This document shows, piece by piece, positions 7,649 through 14,520 of a stretch of DNA of 15,945 bases (its first letter is position 1; the number at the start of each line of letters is the position of its first letter). Where the stretch lies: NCBI GenBank assembly GCA_947628595.1, contig CANRAN010000014.1, positions 1 through 15,945 on the forward strand, written 5' to 3'. A program made the translations under genes and the position numbers. Source of the stretch: an uncultured Clostridia bacterium (GTDB lineage: Bacteria > Bacillota > Clostridia > Oscillospirales > Acutalibacteraceae). The notes beneath the pieces are model-generated. The model ran no database searches and was not told the origin of the DNA. It was given only the letters and a program-made list of their open reading frames with translations.

Positions 7649-8212
7649 ATGAATATTGAGAAGATAAATTCCGAAAAGCTTCTCATTTCACTTTGTGACA
7701 AGGAGCTTGAGGAATATAATTTGACATATGAAGGGCTTAGCTTTTCGGATAACCGTTCAAAAAGGGTAATTGAGGAGCTGCTTATCCGTGCCGAAGGTAA
7801 AACAGGCATGAAATTAAACGGAAAAAAACTTATGATTGAAGCAATGAAATATGATCATGGCTGTATTCTTCTTGTTACTGTTGTAAACCGGCACAAAAGA
7901 AAAATTTACAGCATTAAGAGCCGCAGTAACAACTACGCCTTTCGTTTCGATTGTGCCGAGGAGTTGTTAGCCTGTATAGAACAACTGTACCGTGCGAATG
8001 AAACGAATAAAAAGAGCAGTATTCTCTCTGATAGCAGAAATTATTACCTCTTGCTTGGAAATTGTATTCCGAGTGAAAGCTTTATGAGAATAACCGGAGA
8101 ATATGCAAAATCCGTTCAAAGCGGAAAAATTACCTGCTCCGCTCTGAGAGAAAAATGTAATGTTATTGCGGCCGAAAATGCATTGGAAATTGTCGGCAGG
8201 GCTATGCTGTGA
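7649..8212 (+). CDS. mecA: MecA-family adaptor protein
   Basis: This 187-residue protein has the MecA layout. The N-terminal domain (about 1-80) starts NIEKINSEKL and contains the LMIEAMK strand and the hydrophobic ILLVTVV strand. A short variable linker follows. The C-terminal domain (about 95-185) starts with the YAFRFD strand and ends with an AENALEIVGRAML helix, matching the 'ENA' end of MecA proteins. In Bacillus, MecA delivers substrates such as ComK to the ClpC/ClpP protease; the clostridial substrates are unknown. The ATG at 7649 was chosen because GGAGG lies 8 bases upstream; an in-frame ATG at 7616 has no ribosome site. The linker is shorter and less acidic than in Bacillus MecA. 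The gene stands alone, with a promoter upstream and a hairpin downstream. Confidence 0.8.
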   Translation: MNIEKINSEKLLISLCDKELEEYNLTYEGLSFSDNRSKRVIEELLIRAEGKTGMKLNGKKLMIEAMKYDHGCILLVTVVNRHKRKIYSIKSRSNNYAFRFDCAEELLACIEQLYRANETNKKSSILSDSRNYYLLLGNCIPSESFMRITGEYAKSVQSGKITCSALREKCNVIAAENALEIVGRAML

Positions 8213-8240
8213 CAGCTTTTTTCTCGGCTCTGCCTTTTAA

Positions 8241-8310
8241 CATTTTATAAAATGACACCGACCCGTTTGTCTTAAATCCGATAATACGGGTCGGCACAAA
8301 AATTTTATTT
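8241..8310. terminator. Terminator region between convergent mecA and rpe
   Basis: A 9-bp GC-rich inverted repeat, CCGACCCGT (8258-8266) with ACGGGTCGG (8286-8294), encloses a 19-base loop and leads into A5T4AT3 on the plus strand. A 14-bp AT palindrome CATTTTATAAAATG (8241-8254) flanks it on the other side. Together they probably stop transcription from both directions. Confidence 0.65.
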
Positions 8311-8955
8311 GTCTGAATTTTTCAGAAACTCGATTGCCCTTTCGGGATCCTCTGCCTTGAACACTCCTGTTCCCGAAACAACAATATCAACCCCGGCTTT
8401 TGCCGCCGCCGCAACGGTCTTTTCCGATATTCCGCCGTCAACCTCGACAAGAATATCAATTCCCCTCCTTGCAGCCTCCTTCTTTATCGCTGTTACTTTG
8501 GGCATCATATCAGCCATGAAAGCCTGCCCTCCGAAGCCCGGTTGAACTGTCATTACAAGCACCATATACACCCTGTCAAGATACGGATATACAGCCTCCG
8601 CCGGTGTTTCAGGCTTTATTACAACACCTGCCTTTATACCTCGCTCGTGTATTTTTTCGATAGTCATATCGGGTTCGGACTGAGCCTCAAGGTGAAAGGT
8701 TATAATATCTGCCCCGGCATCTGCAAATGCATCTATATAATCAAGCGGATAGTCAATCATGAGATGTACGTCAAACGGAAGCTGCGTATATTGACGTACC
8801 GCCTTAACTATTGCAGGTCCTATCGTTATATTAGGAACGAAATGTCCATCCATAACGTCAAGATGAATCCAATCCGCTCCGGCCTTGTCTATTCTCACAA
8901 CCTCCTCACCCATTTTTGCAAAATCACAGCTCAACAGTGACGGAGCTACCTTCAT
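8305..8955 (-). CDS. rpe: Ribulose-phosphate 3-epimerase
   Basis: This 216-residue cytoplasmic TIM-barrel enzyme interconverts ribulose 5-phosphate and xylulose 5-phosphate in the pentose phosphate pathway. Family signatures are clear: the N-terminal KVAPSLLSCDF, the metal and catalytic LDVMDGHFVPN (Asp35-type), FDVHLMI, the VQPGFGGQ loop, VEVDGGI with the second catalytic Asp, and SGTGVFK for phosphate binding. The length is normal. The ATG at 8955 matches the conserved N-terminus and has AGGAAGG about 10 bases upstream. A longer frame reaching 9186 only overlaps the preceding gene and shows no homology to the family. It starts 32 bases after the pseudo-ATPase stop, so it is probably the last gene of that operon. 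Confidence 0.96.
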   Translation of the reverse strand: MKVAPSLLSCDFAKMGEEVVRIDKAGADWIHLDVMDGHFVPNITIGPAIVKAVRQYTQLPFDVHLMIDYPLDYIDAFADAGADIITFHLEAQSEPDMTIEKIHERGIKAGVVIKPETPAEAVYPYLDRVYMVLVMTVQPGFGGQAFMADMMPKVTAIKKEAARRGIDILVEVDGGISEKTVAAAAKAGVDIVVSGTGVFKAEDPERAIEFLKNSDK

Positions 8956-8987
8956 TCCTATCAATCCTTCCTCTTCCTGTACTTTTA

Positions 8988-11900
8988 TCAGTAAAATTTC
9001 CTTGCCAAAATCGAAACAACAGTCATACCTACACACCAGAATACGGTGTACAGCAAAATTTCCAATCCTCCAAGCTTTGCAAAGCCGGAAACGAAAGATA
9101 TGATATTGACAAGAAAAAAACCAAACACAATAGAAACTATCTGTATTATTTTTATTATTGTGACAGCGGATCTGACACTCATACATCCCGAAACAGCCGC
9201 TGCAAATGCGGAAAGTTTTCCATTGGTTACTACATATGCACGTGAGGTATCCTCGACGGAATTAATCTCCTCATGGCAGACATTGCCAAGTCCCGTATTG
9301 AGAACCTTGGTATAACGTTGTAATATTCCGAATTTATCGCATATATGCTGCTGAGTTATATTCGGATCTATTGTCCTGACAATGATACTTACTCCCTTTT
9401 GGGTTAGATCCCGGAGTGAGGCAGCTATGTCTTTATCTACCTTGTATGTGAGTATAAACATTGCAATAAGCTCACCCGACACAGATATATAGGAAATTTC
9501 ATTTCCCAGCTTACGGTATTTTGTTTCCACAGACTCGTCCGGCATATTTATATTATGCTTATTCATCAATGCACGGTTACCTATAAGTATCCTCTGACCG
9601 CCTATCCAACCCGAAAGTCCCAGATTGTCGTCATAGGAAACACTTTCCACAACAGGGAGCATATGCTTTCTGTCCTGCACAATTGTTTCAAATATGTGCG
9701 ACATCGGACCGTCTACCGCAAAACTGACGGCTGCACCGGCAAGAAGGGCATTATTCAGTTTTGATTCATTAAATGCCTTAACCCCGCTAAGAATTATATT
9801 CCCTTTCGGATAAAGCTGATTTGATTCTATCATAACCGCATTTGTGTCGCTGAACTGCTTTACAGCCTCATACCCCACAACCATTGAGCCTTTACACAAT
9901 GTTGAGCCGCAAAGTCTCTTTATCGGAATATTCAGAGCGATAAGGGCGCATATTGGTGATGTTATAAATGATGTAAGTGCAAAGGACGAAACACCGCCGA
10001 CAAAATCTTTTGCCAAAAGTCCATAAGCTAAGCCGCATACAAGGGACAATACTGCGGCAAACGGGGCCACAAATATCGCATTATCCTCAATAGGATCTGT
10101 TGTATATGAAAGCTGGAGAAAATTGCTCATAAGCTTAGATTTTTTCGTATATGCTATTATGGGTCTTTGTGCCGGAAGTCCGTTTATAAGCTTCTGTGCG
10201 TTATCCTTGTTTGTGTATATTTTACCGGCATATCCTGCCTTTGGACTGCATAGGAAACGAAAATTATCCGCCGTTCTCTTTATGATTATAAGCTTACCTA
10301 TACTATTGAAAAGCAATGCAAGAATTGCAAGCGAGGAATACATATGGTACGTTCCGTTTACAAATACATCCGGCAAGAAAAGACCCGTAACCGATTGTAT
10401 AACCGCCGCAACAGCTGCAACGGATGCTGCTGTGTCACTCGTAGCCCTAAAGTGCCTTAACGGTGCAAGACCATAGAATATTGTTGACTTCTCCTCAAAA
10501 ACTACAACGGCAAGCAATATAAAATTTAAAATTCCGAACATAAGCCAACCATTATGCAGAGTTTCCGTAAATAGGGACGGAACAATCTGCGGAAATATAG
10601 AAAGAAGAAGAGACACTATTGTTATGACGCCCAACACCCCTGTTCGGAAAAATCTTTTTCTGTAATTATAGTTAAGCTCATTCCTTATAGCGGCGATATC
10701 CTCCTTATTCTGATAATCCGTAATTTCAGGAATTTCCTCATCTGTATCCTCGTCCTCATCAAAGGTATCACCATCTGCAGAAAACAAATCCATGATATGG
10801 AAGTGTTTCCTTTTATTCTGATTCGGAAAGTGTAATATATTTGAATTTGCCTCGACATTTTGCGTTTTTTCGATGCTTTCCTCTGTATTTTTCTTTTCAG
10901 CAGGAGGATTTTCACTTTTCTTTACAGATTTGGCAGCCGGTTTTTTACTAAACTCAGCCTTTTTTTCCTTATCCTTCGGAGGAGGATCAAATCCCCTCAA
11001 TCTTCGTGTATCCTCATATTCGGCACGCAAAGTTTTGGTAAACTTTCCCGCCATAACAACAAATGCCGGACTATCACTGCGTTTATATACCATAGGCTCT
11101 ATTTCGCCTTCGGAAAAATCTGTACGCCTGTTTGTCTGATTATTATTGCGTTTCTGCACCGTCCCTATCGCTCCGGCATTTGTTGTCGTTGTATTATGTG
11201 AAAGCTCATTTTTTGCAATATTTGCATTTTCAGTCTTAGCTTCAGTATTGATATCATGCGAAAGTTCATTTACTCTTTTATCGGCAGAAACAATATTTTC
11301 TTCCGCATTCGTATTATGCGAAAGCTCATTTTGCCTTTCCTGCCCAACTGTCACCCTTTCATCCGAGGATTCATTGTGTGCAAGCTCATTTTTCCGCTCG
11401 GGAACGTCCTTGCTGTTGTCCTCTGCGTCACTTTCGGCATACTGCTGTTCAGCTCCCTCAATATTGACAGACTGTTGTTCTTTCGGTATTTCCTCAGTAT
11501 TGACAGCCTGCTGCTCTGCCGTTTCTTCCTCAGTATCGACAGCTTGCTGCTCTGCCGTTTCTTTCTCATTATCAACAATTCGCCTCTCTGCCGGTTTTTC
11601 TCCATTATCGACAATTCGCTGCTCCGCTGATTCTTCCTCATTATCGACAGTCTGCCGCTCTGTTGTCGGTTCAACAGACCGTTTTTGGACTGTATATGTA
11701 ACAGGCATACCCTCTGCGCCTGCATTTTTAGCATACATAATCGCATCAAGCGTAATTTCTGTTTTTCTTTGGGTTCCATTCTCTACCGTCTGATGTATTT
11801 TCGTATTTTCTTCATTTGCATTAGTTACGGCTCCTGCATTCTCTTGTGCTTCAAAAGTTTCAGATTCGTTTTCACTATCAGGCTGAGGTAAATCCTCCGT

Positions 11901-12401
11901 AATCATTTCACTATCTGATACTTCTGCTGAAACAGAACTCTGATAAATTACAGCCTCACCTATATCAAAAGTTTCCTCCTCGCTGTCTGTCGTTTTATCG
12001 TATGTTTCATCCTGTATATTATTATATTCCTCAGCTTCGGTTCTTCTTTCTACGGGTTTCTGCTCATCAGAATAAATATCCTCAAAGCCGTCACTATCCT
12101 CACCAAAAACGTAACCGTCCTCAGGCTGTGTGACTATCTCCACAATTTTTCCCAGAAATGACTTTATTCTTTCTCCAAAGGCTTCCTCACCCTTCTTGGA
12201 TGCATTTTCTTGTTGAAACAACTCAGCCTCTCTTTCAGCTTGCTCCTCCGCAAGCTGTTGCTCCTTGCGTTTCACAGCAAGACGTTCTTTTTCTCTTCCG
12301 ACCTGCTGCTGATGCTTGTTATATGCCTCTTCATTTTGTCTGAAAAGTCCCCTTATTGGGGATATATCATTGTTATCAGGAGATTTTTTATTGTCTGACA
12401 T
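8988..12401 (-). CDS. Degenerate P-type-ATPase-like membrane protein with long disordered N-terminus
   Basis: This protein has 1137 residues. Residues 1-580 are charged and low-complexity: a predicted coiled coil (about 20-65), a short amphipathic stretch (71-92), then 12- and 20-residue repeats. Residues 586-1133 resemble a P1B ATPase: helices near 586-610, 618-636, 656-676, 687-707, 776-797, 801-826 (with SPICALIALNIP where CPCALGLATP is usual), 1076-1105 and 1108-1133. The cytoplasmic loop keeps family-like stretches (GGQRILIGNRALM at 934-946; GELIAMFIL at 976-984). It lacks catalysis: DKTGTLT is replaced by ESNQLYP (859-865), TGD by TID (1010-1012), the HP site by SHI (901-903), and no GDGxND hinge is seen. 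The actuator loop is short (about 68 residues) with no TGE. It is probably not a pump; its role is unknown. GGAGG lies 7 bases before the ATG, 3 bases after rlmB. Confidence 0.85.
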   Translation of the reverse strand: MSDNKKSPDNNDISPIRGLFRQNEEAYNKHQQQVGREKERLAVKRKEQQLAEEQAEREAELFQQENASKKGEEAFGERIKSFLGKIVEIVTQPEDGYVFGEDSDGFEDIYSDEQKPVERRTEAEEYNNIQDETYDKTTDSEEETFDIGEAVIYQSSVSAEVSDSEMITEDLPQPDSENESETFEAQENAGAVTNANEENTKIHQTVENGTQRKTEITLDAIMYAKNAGAEGMPVTYTVQKRSVEPTTERQTVDNEEESAEQRIVDNGEKPAERRIVDNEKETAEQQAVDTEEETAEQQAVNTEEIPKEQQSVNIEGAEQQYAESDAEDNSKDVPERKNELAHNESSDERVTVGQERQNELSHNTNAEENIVSADKRVNELSHDINTEAKTENANIAKNELSHNTTTTNAGAIGTVQKRNNNQTNRRTDFSEGEIEPMVYKRSDSPAFVVMAGKFTKTLRAEYEDTRRLRGFDPPPKDKEKKAEFSKKPAAKSVKKSENPPAEKKNTEESIEKTQNVEANSNILHFPNQNKRKHFHIMDLFSADGDTFDEDEDTDEEIPEITDYQNKEDIAAIRNELNYNYRKRFFRTGVLGVITIVSLLLSIFPQIVPSLFTETLHNGWLMFGILNFILLAVVVFEEKSTIFYGLAPLRHFRATSDTAASVAAVAAVIQSVTGLFLPDVFVNGTYHMYSSLAILALLFNSIGKLIIIKRTADNFRFLCSPKAGYAGKIYTNKDNAQKLINGLPAQRPIIAYTKKSKLMSNFLQLSYTTDPIEDNAIFVAPFAAVLSLVCGLAYGLLAKDFVGGVSSFALTSFITSPICALIALNIPIKRLCGSTLCKGSMVVGYEAVKQFSDTNAVMIESNQLYPKGNIILSGVKAFNESKLNNALLAGAAVSFAVDGPMSHIFETIVQDRKHMLPVVESVSYDDNLGLSGWIGGQRILIGNRALMNKHNINMPDESVETKYRKLGNEISYISVSGELIAMFILTYKVDKDIAASLRDLTQKGVSIIVRTIDPNITQQHICDKFGILQRYTKVLNTGLGNVCHEEINSVEDTSRAYVVTNGKLSAFAAAVSGCMSVRSAVTIIKIIQIVSIVFGFFLVNIISFVSGFAKLGGLEILLYTVFWCVGMTVVSILARKFY
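11193..11396 (-). repeat. 60-bp tandem repeat, 20-residue NEL(S/A)H(N/D) motif
   Basis: Four copies of N-E-L-(S/A)-H-(N/D), usually preceded by a basic residue and one variable residue, occur at residues 338, 358, 378 and 398. The period is exactly 20 residues (60 bp). The 14 residues between copies vary but stay acidic and Asn/Thr-rich, so the short motif appears selected while the spacer drifts. Confidence 0.85.
11451..11660 (-). repeat. 36-bp tandem repeat coding 12-residue Glu/Gln units
   Basis: Five 12-residue units plus a shortened sixth (residues 248-317) follow the pattern E(Q/R)(Q/R)xV(D/N)(N/T)xExxA. They lie just before the 20-residue repeats in the disordered part of the pseudo-ATPase. 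Confidence 0.85.
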
Positions 12402-12404
12402 GGT

Positions 12405-13175
12405 TTAACCTCCGTTTTTTGCTGTTAAATTCATACGCTGACGTGTAAATTCATACATCAGCACTCCGGCTGCAACAGATGCATTCAGAGAATTTATCTT
12501 TCCAAGCATTGGCAAGGATAATATAACGTCACACTTCTCCCTGATTAGACGCCCCAGACCTTTTCCCTCTGAACCAATCACTATTGCACACGCACCCGTA
12601 AGGTCACTGCCGCAATAGGTCTGTCCGTCCATATCCGCTCCGTATATCCAGCAGCCACGCTGCTTCAGTTCATCTATCGCCATGGGAATATTTGTTACTC
12701 TTGCCACAGGCATATATTCATATGCACCCGCGCTTGCCTTCCCAACAATTCCGCTAAGCCCTGCCGCACGTCGTTTAGGTATGATTATACCGTGTACCCC
12801 CGCACATTCTGCTGTACGGATAATTGCACCGAGATTATGCTGATCCTCTATCTCATCAAGTATCACAATAAAGGGCTTTTCATTCCTGCTTTCAGCCAAC
12901 GAAAAAATATCATTAATACTGCTGTACTCCTTTATAGCGGCAACAGCAGCCACCCCCTGATGTGAAGCGTGACCTGTCATAAAATCAAGTTTTCTTCGGT
13001 CTACTTCTTTTATCGGTATATGCTTTTCCCTTGCAAGTGCGATTATTAGCCTTGCACTTCCTCTCAGTTCACCTTTTGCAATGTAAAGACATTCAATATT
13101 CCTGCCCGAACGCAGTGCTTCCGTTACAGGGTTACGTCCTACAATAATATCATTTTCTCTTTTATCATCAATCAT
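12405..13175 (-). CDS. rlmB: 23S rRNA guanosine-2'-O-methyltransferase, RlmB/TrmH (SpoU) family
   Basis: This 256-residue cytoplasmic SPOUT methyltransferase uses S-adenosylmethionine to methylate a ribose 2'-OH, in RlmB the G2251 (E. coli numbering) of the 23S P-loop. The N-terminal RNA-binding domain (about 8-85) starts IVGRNPVTEALRSG, as in RlmB. The catalytic domain shows SPOUT motif 1 (HNLGAIIRTAE, 113-123, with Asn114 and Arg120), motif 2 (VIGSEGKGL, 199-207) and motif 3 (LPMLGKINSLNASVA, 221-235) of the trefoil knot. The size fits the family. The ATG at 13175 has GGTGAG 9 bases upstream. Its last codons contain the ribosome site of the pseudo-ATPase gene, which starts after a 3-base gap, suggesting translational coupling. 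RlmB is preferred over other TrmH relatives because of the N-terminal domain; the exact target is inferred. Confidence 0.92.
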   Translation of the reverse strand: MIDDKRENDIIVGRNPVTEALRSGRNIECLYIAKGELRGSARLIIALAREKHIPIKEVDRRKLDFMTGHASHQGVAAVAAIKEYSSINDIFSLAESRNEKPFIVILDEIEDQHNLGAIIRTAECAGVHGIIIPKRRAAGLSGIVGKASAGAYEYMPVARVTNIPMAIDELKQRGCWIYGADMDGQTYCGSDLTGACAIVIGSEGKGLGRLIREKCDVILSLPMLGKINSLNASVAAGVLMYEFTRQRMNLTAKNGG

Positions 13176-13217
13176 TTTCTTTATCTCACCTTTTTCGATA
13201 TGAAAATAGATAATAGA

Positions 13218-13246
13218 ATTATAACATATTAATAAAGAAAAATGAA
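13218..13246 (-). promoter_or_regulatory. Candidate promoter of the rlmB operon
   Basis: On the minus strand a perfect TATAAT (13218-13223) has a weak -35, TTCATT (13241-13246), at 17 bases. It lies in the 125-base gap between the HD-hydrolase gene and rlmB, just past two T runs (13256-13272, minus strand) that may be a weak terminator without a clear hairpin. Confidence 0.4.
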
Positions 13247-13300
13247 GTGTTTCCCAAAAAAATTAAAAAAAACCTAAAATTTTCATTATACTGGTCAGTC

Positions 13301-13882
13301 TTAATTAACAGCCGAGGTATTTTTTTCCTTGAGGTATGTAGATTCCAAATCGGAGAGGTGCAGCTTCACAGCAATAGGATACTTTTCATATGCAAGGCTG
13401 ATTGCAAAGCTTCCGCCTCTTGCCGCTTCATCAAAGCCGCCCATATGCCAGCGTATAGCCATTGCCTCGGAAGGCCTCAACCGCATGAAACGCTCTATCA
13501 AAAAAACCGATTTTTCACCGTGACCGTACGGAAAAGCATCATCAACCATATAATACGGCTTTTTCTCCCATTGACCCGTTTCATCATTTTTTACATTTCT
13601 CATGGAGATCTTATAGAACTGTGCTTTGCAAAGATCATGTAAAAGGGCACATATTGCAAAGCTTTCCCTGTTATCCCTTTCCGGATCAAAGTGTCTTTCC
13701 ATCATTGTCTTATATACACTTATACTGTGCATAACAAGCCCCTGCTCGCAAGCACCGTGAAATTTGGTGCTTGCCGGAGCAGTAAAAAAGTCTGTTGTCT
13801 GCATCCATTCAAGAAGCTTTGCAGAACCGTCCCTTTTTATATTTTCATTATATATTTCAATAAATTCTTCCTTATAACTCAT
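13301..13882 (-). CDS. HD-domain metal-dependent hydrolase
   Basis: This 193-residue cytoplasmic protein belongs to an HD-domain family widespread in clostridial genomes and in phages. Likely metal ligands are His52 (VMHSI), the HD pair 82-83 (LLHDLCK), His121 (YGHGEKS), His146 (WHMGGFD) and Asp178 (HLSDL). The block FFTAPASTKFHG (32-43) and the stretch from PYGHGEKS to RWHMGG are family hallmarks as I recall them. HD proteins usually cleave phosphomonoesters or phosphodiesters, often on nucleotides; the substrate here is unknown. The ATG at 13882 was chosen over one at 13894 because GAGG lies 6 bases before it, whereas the upstream ATG has no ribosome site. It starts 17 bases after the DUF436 gene, so the two are in one operon. 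Confidence 0.88.
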   Translation of the reverse strand: MSYKEEFIEIYNENIKRDGSAKLLEWMQTTDFFTAPASTKFHGACEQGLVMHSISVYKTMMERHFDPERDNRESFAICALLHDLCKAQFYKISMRNVKNDETGQWEKKPYYMVDDAFPYGHGEKSVFLIERFMRLRPSEAMAIRWHMGGFDEAARGGSFAISLAYEKYPIAVKLHLSDLESTYLKEKNTSAVN

Positions 13883-13899
13883 TTTACACCTCATGATTT

Positions 13900-14451
13900 T
13901 TACTTTAAGTCGTCACTGTAATGCGCCCTTTCACCGCCTATAAATTTTGGTCTTGTTCTTGCGGCTGTTATGTGTGATTTGCCTATCATATTATCCTTGA
14001 GATTCAGAGGAACAGCAACCTCTCTTAGGTGCATACCTATAAGAACACCGCCTATATCCATTCCGGCATCAGCCCTTATATGTTCCACGGCAACAGGTCG
14101 TTCAAGGTTTTCATAGGCCACTGTTGCAAATGAACCTCCCGCTTTCGGCCAAGGCACAACATTTACTATATCAAGTCTTAGCTTTTCGGCAGCCTTTTCG
14201 GGAATTATAATTGCCCTGTTGAGATGCTCACAACATTGTACGGCAAGGTATATACCCCTTTTCTTAAGTTCGGGATAAATTCCCTCAAACAATGCCCTCG
14301 CTATATCCATATTTGAAGAGCTTCCGTAAGCTTCTCCGAACACCGTACTTGTTGAGCATCCCACAAGGAATATATCCTCACTTTTCAGTCTGCTCTGTTC
14401 CAGTACATCTGCTACAATGCTCCTTGCTTTTTCTGTAATTTCTTCGTACAT
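13900..14451 (-). CDS. ywlG: YwlG/DUF436 (TIGR01440) family protein
   Basis: This 183-residue cytoplasmic protein of uncharacterised function is conserved across Firmicutes. Recognisable family blocks are GCSTSTVFGE (31-40), QCCEHLNRA (72-80), NVVPWPKAGGSFAT (97-110), ADAGMDIGGVLIGMHL (127-142) and RPKFIGGERAHY (167-178). The paired Cys73-Cys74 and His76 suggest a metal or thiol site, but this is inference. The ATG at 14451 was preferred to an upstream ATG at 14478 because AGAGG lies 9 bases before it and it gives the usual family length. It follows the ispH-rpsA gene by 69 bases, with a hairpin between them, and precedes the HD-hydrolase gene closely. Confidence 0.9.
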   Translation of the reverse strand: MYEEITEKARSIVADVLEQSRLKSEDIFLVGCSTSTVFGEAYGSSSNMDIARALFEGIYPELKKRGIYLAVQCCEHLNRAIIIPEKAAEKLRLDIVNVVPWPKAGGSFATVAYENLERPVAVEHIRADAGMDIGGVLIGMHLREVAVPLNLKDNMIGKSHITAARTRPKFIGGERAHYSDDLK

Positions 14452-14469
14452 AAAAATCATCCTCTTAAA

Positions 14470-14503
14470 ATAACACAAACAGGCACCTCATTGGAGATGC
14501 CTG
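14470..14503 (-). terminator. Hairpin after ispH-rpsA
   Basis: CAGGCACCTC (14480-14489) and GAGATGCCTG (14494-14503) form a 10-bp stem with an ATTG loop. The single mismatch on the plus strand becomes a U-G wobble on the minus-strand RNA. A loose T-rich stretch (GTTTGTGTTATTTT) follows in the minus direction. It is probably a partial terminator that lowers expression of the downstream ywlG gene. Confidence 0.6.
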
Positions 14504-14520
14504 AAAGGTCAATTACTTAA

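Noticed and set aside
8956..9186. N-terminal extension of the epimerase
   Set aside because: The extra 77 residues overlap the preceding gene and do not resemble the family; the ATG at 8955 begins the conserved KVAPS start.
11172..11660. Possible CRISPR array from regularly spaced repeats
   Set aside because: The repeats are in-frame coding, imperfect and non-palindromic, with spacers that are similar to one another; no cas gene is near.
11146..11793. Long plus-strand Ser/Cys-rich frame (and a minus-strand shifted frame) over the pseudo-ATPase repeats
   Set aside because: Both are shadows created by 36- and 60-bp periodic DNA that lacks stops in several frames; neither has a ribosome site or family resemblance.
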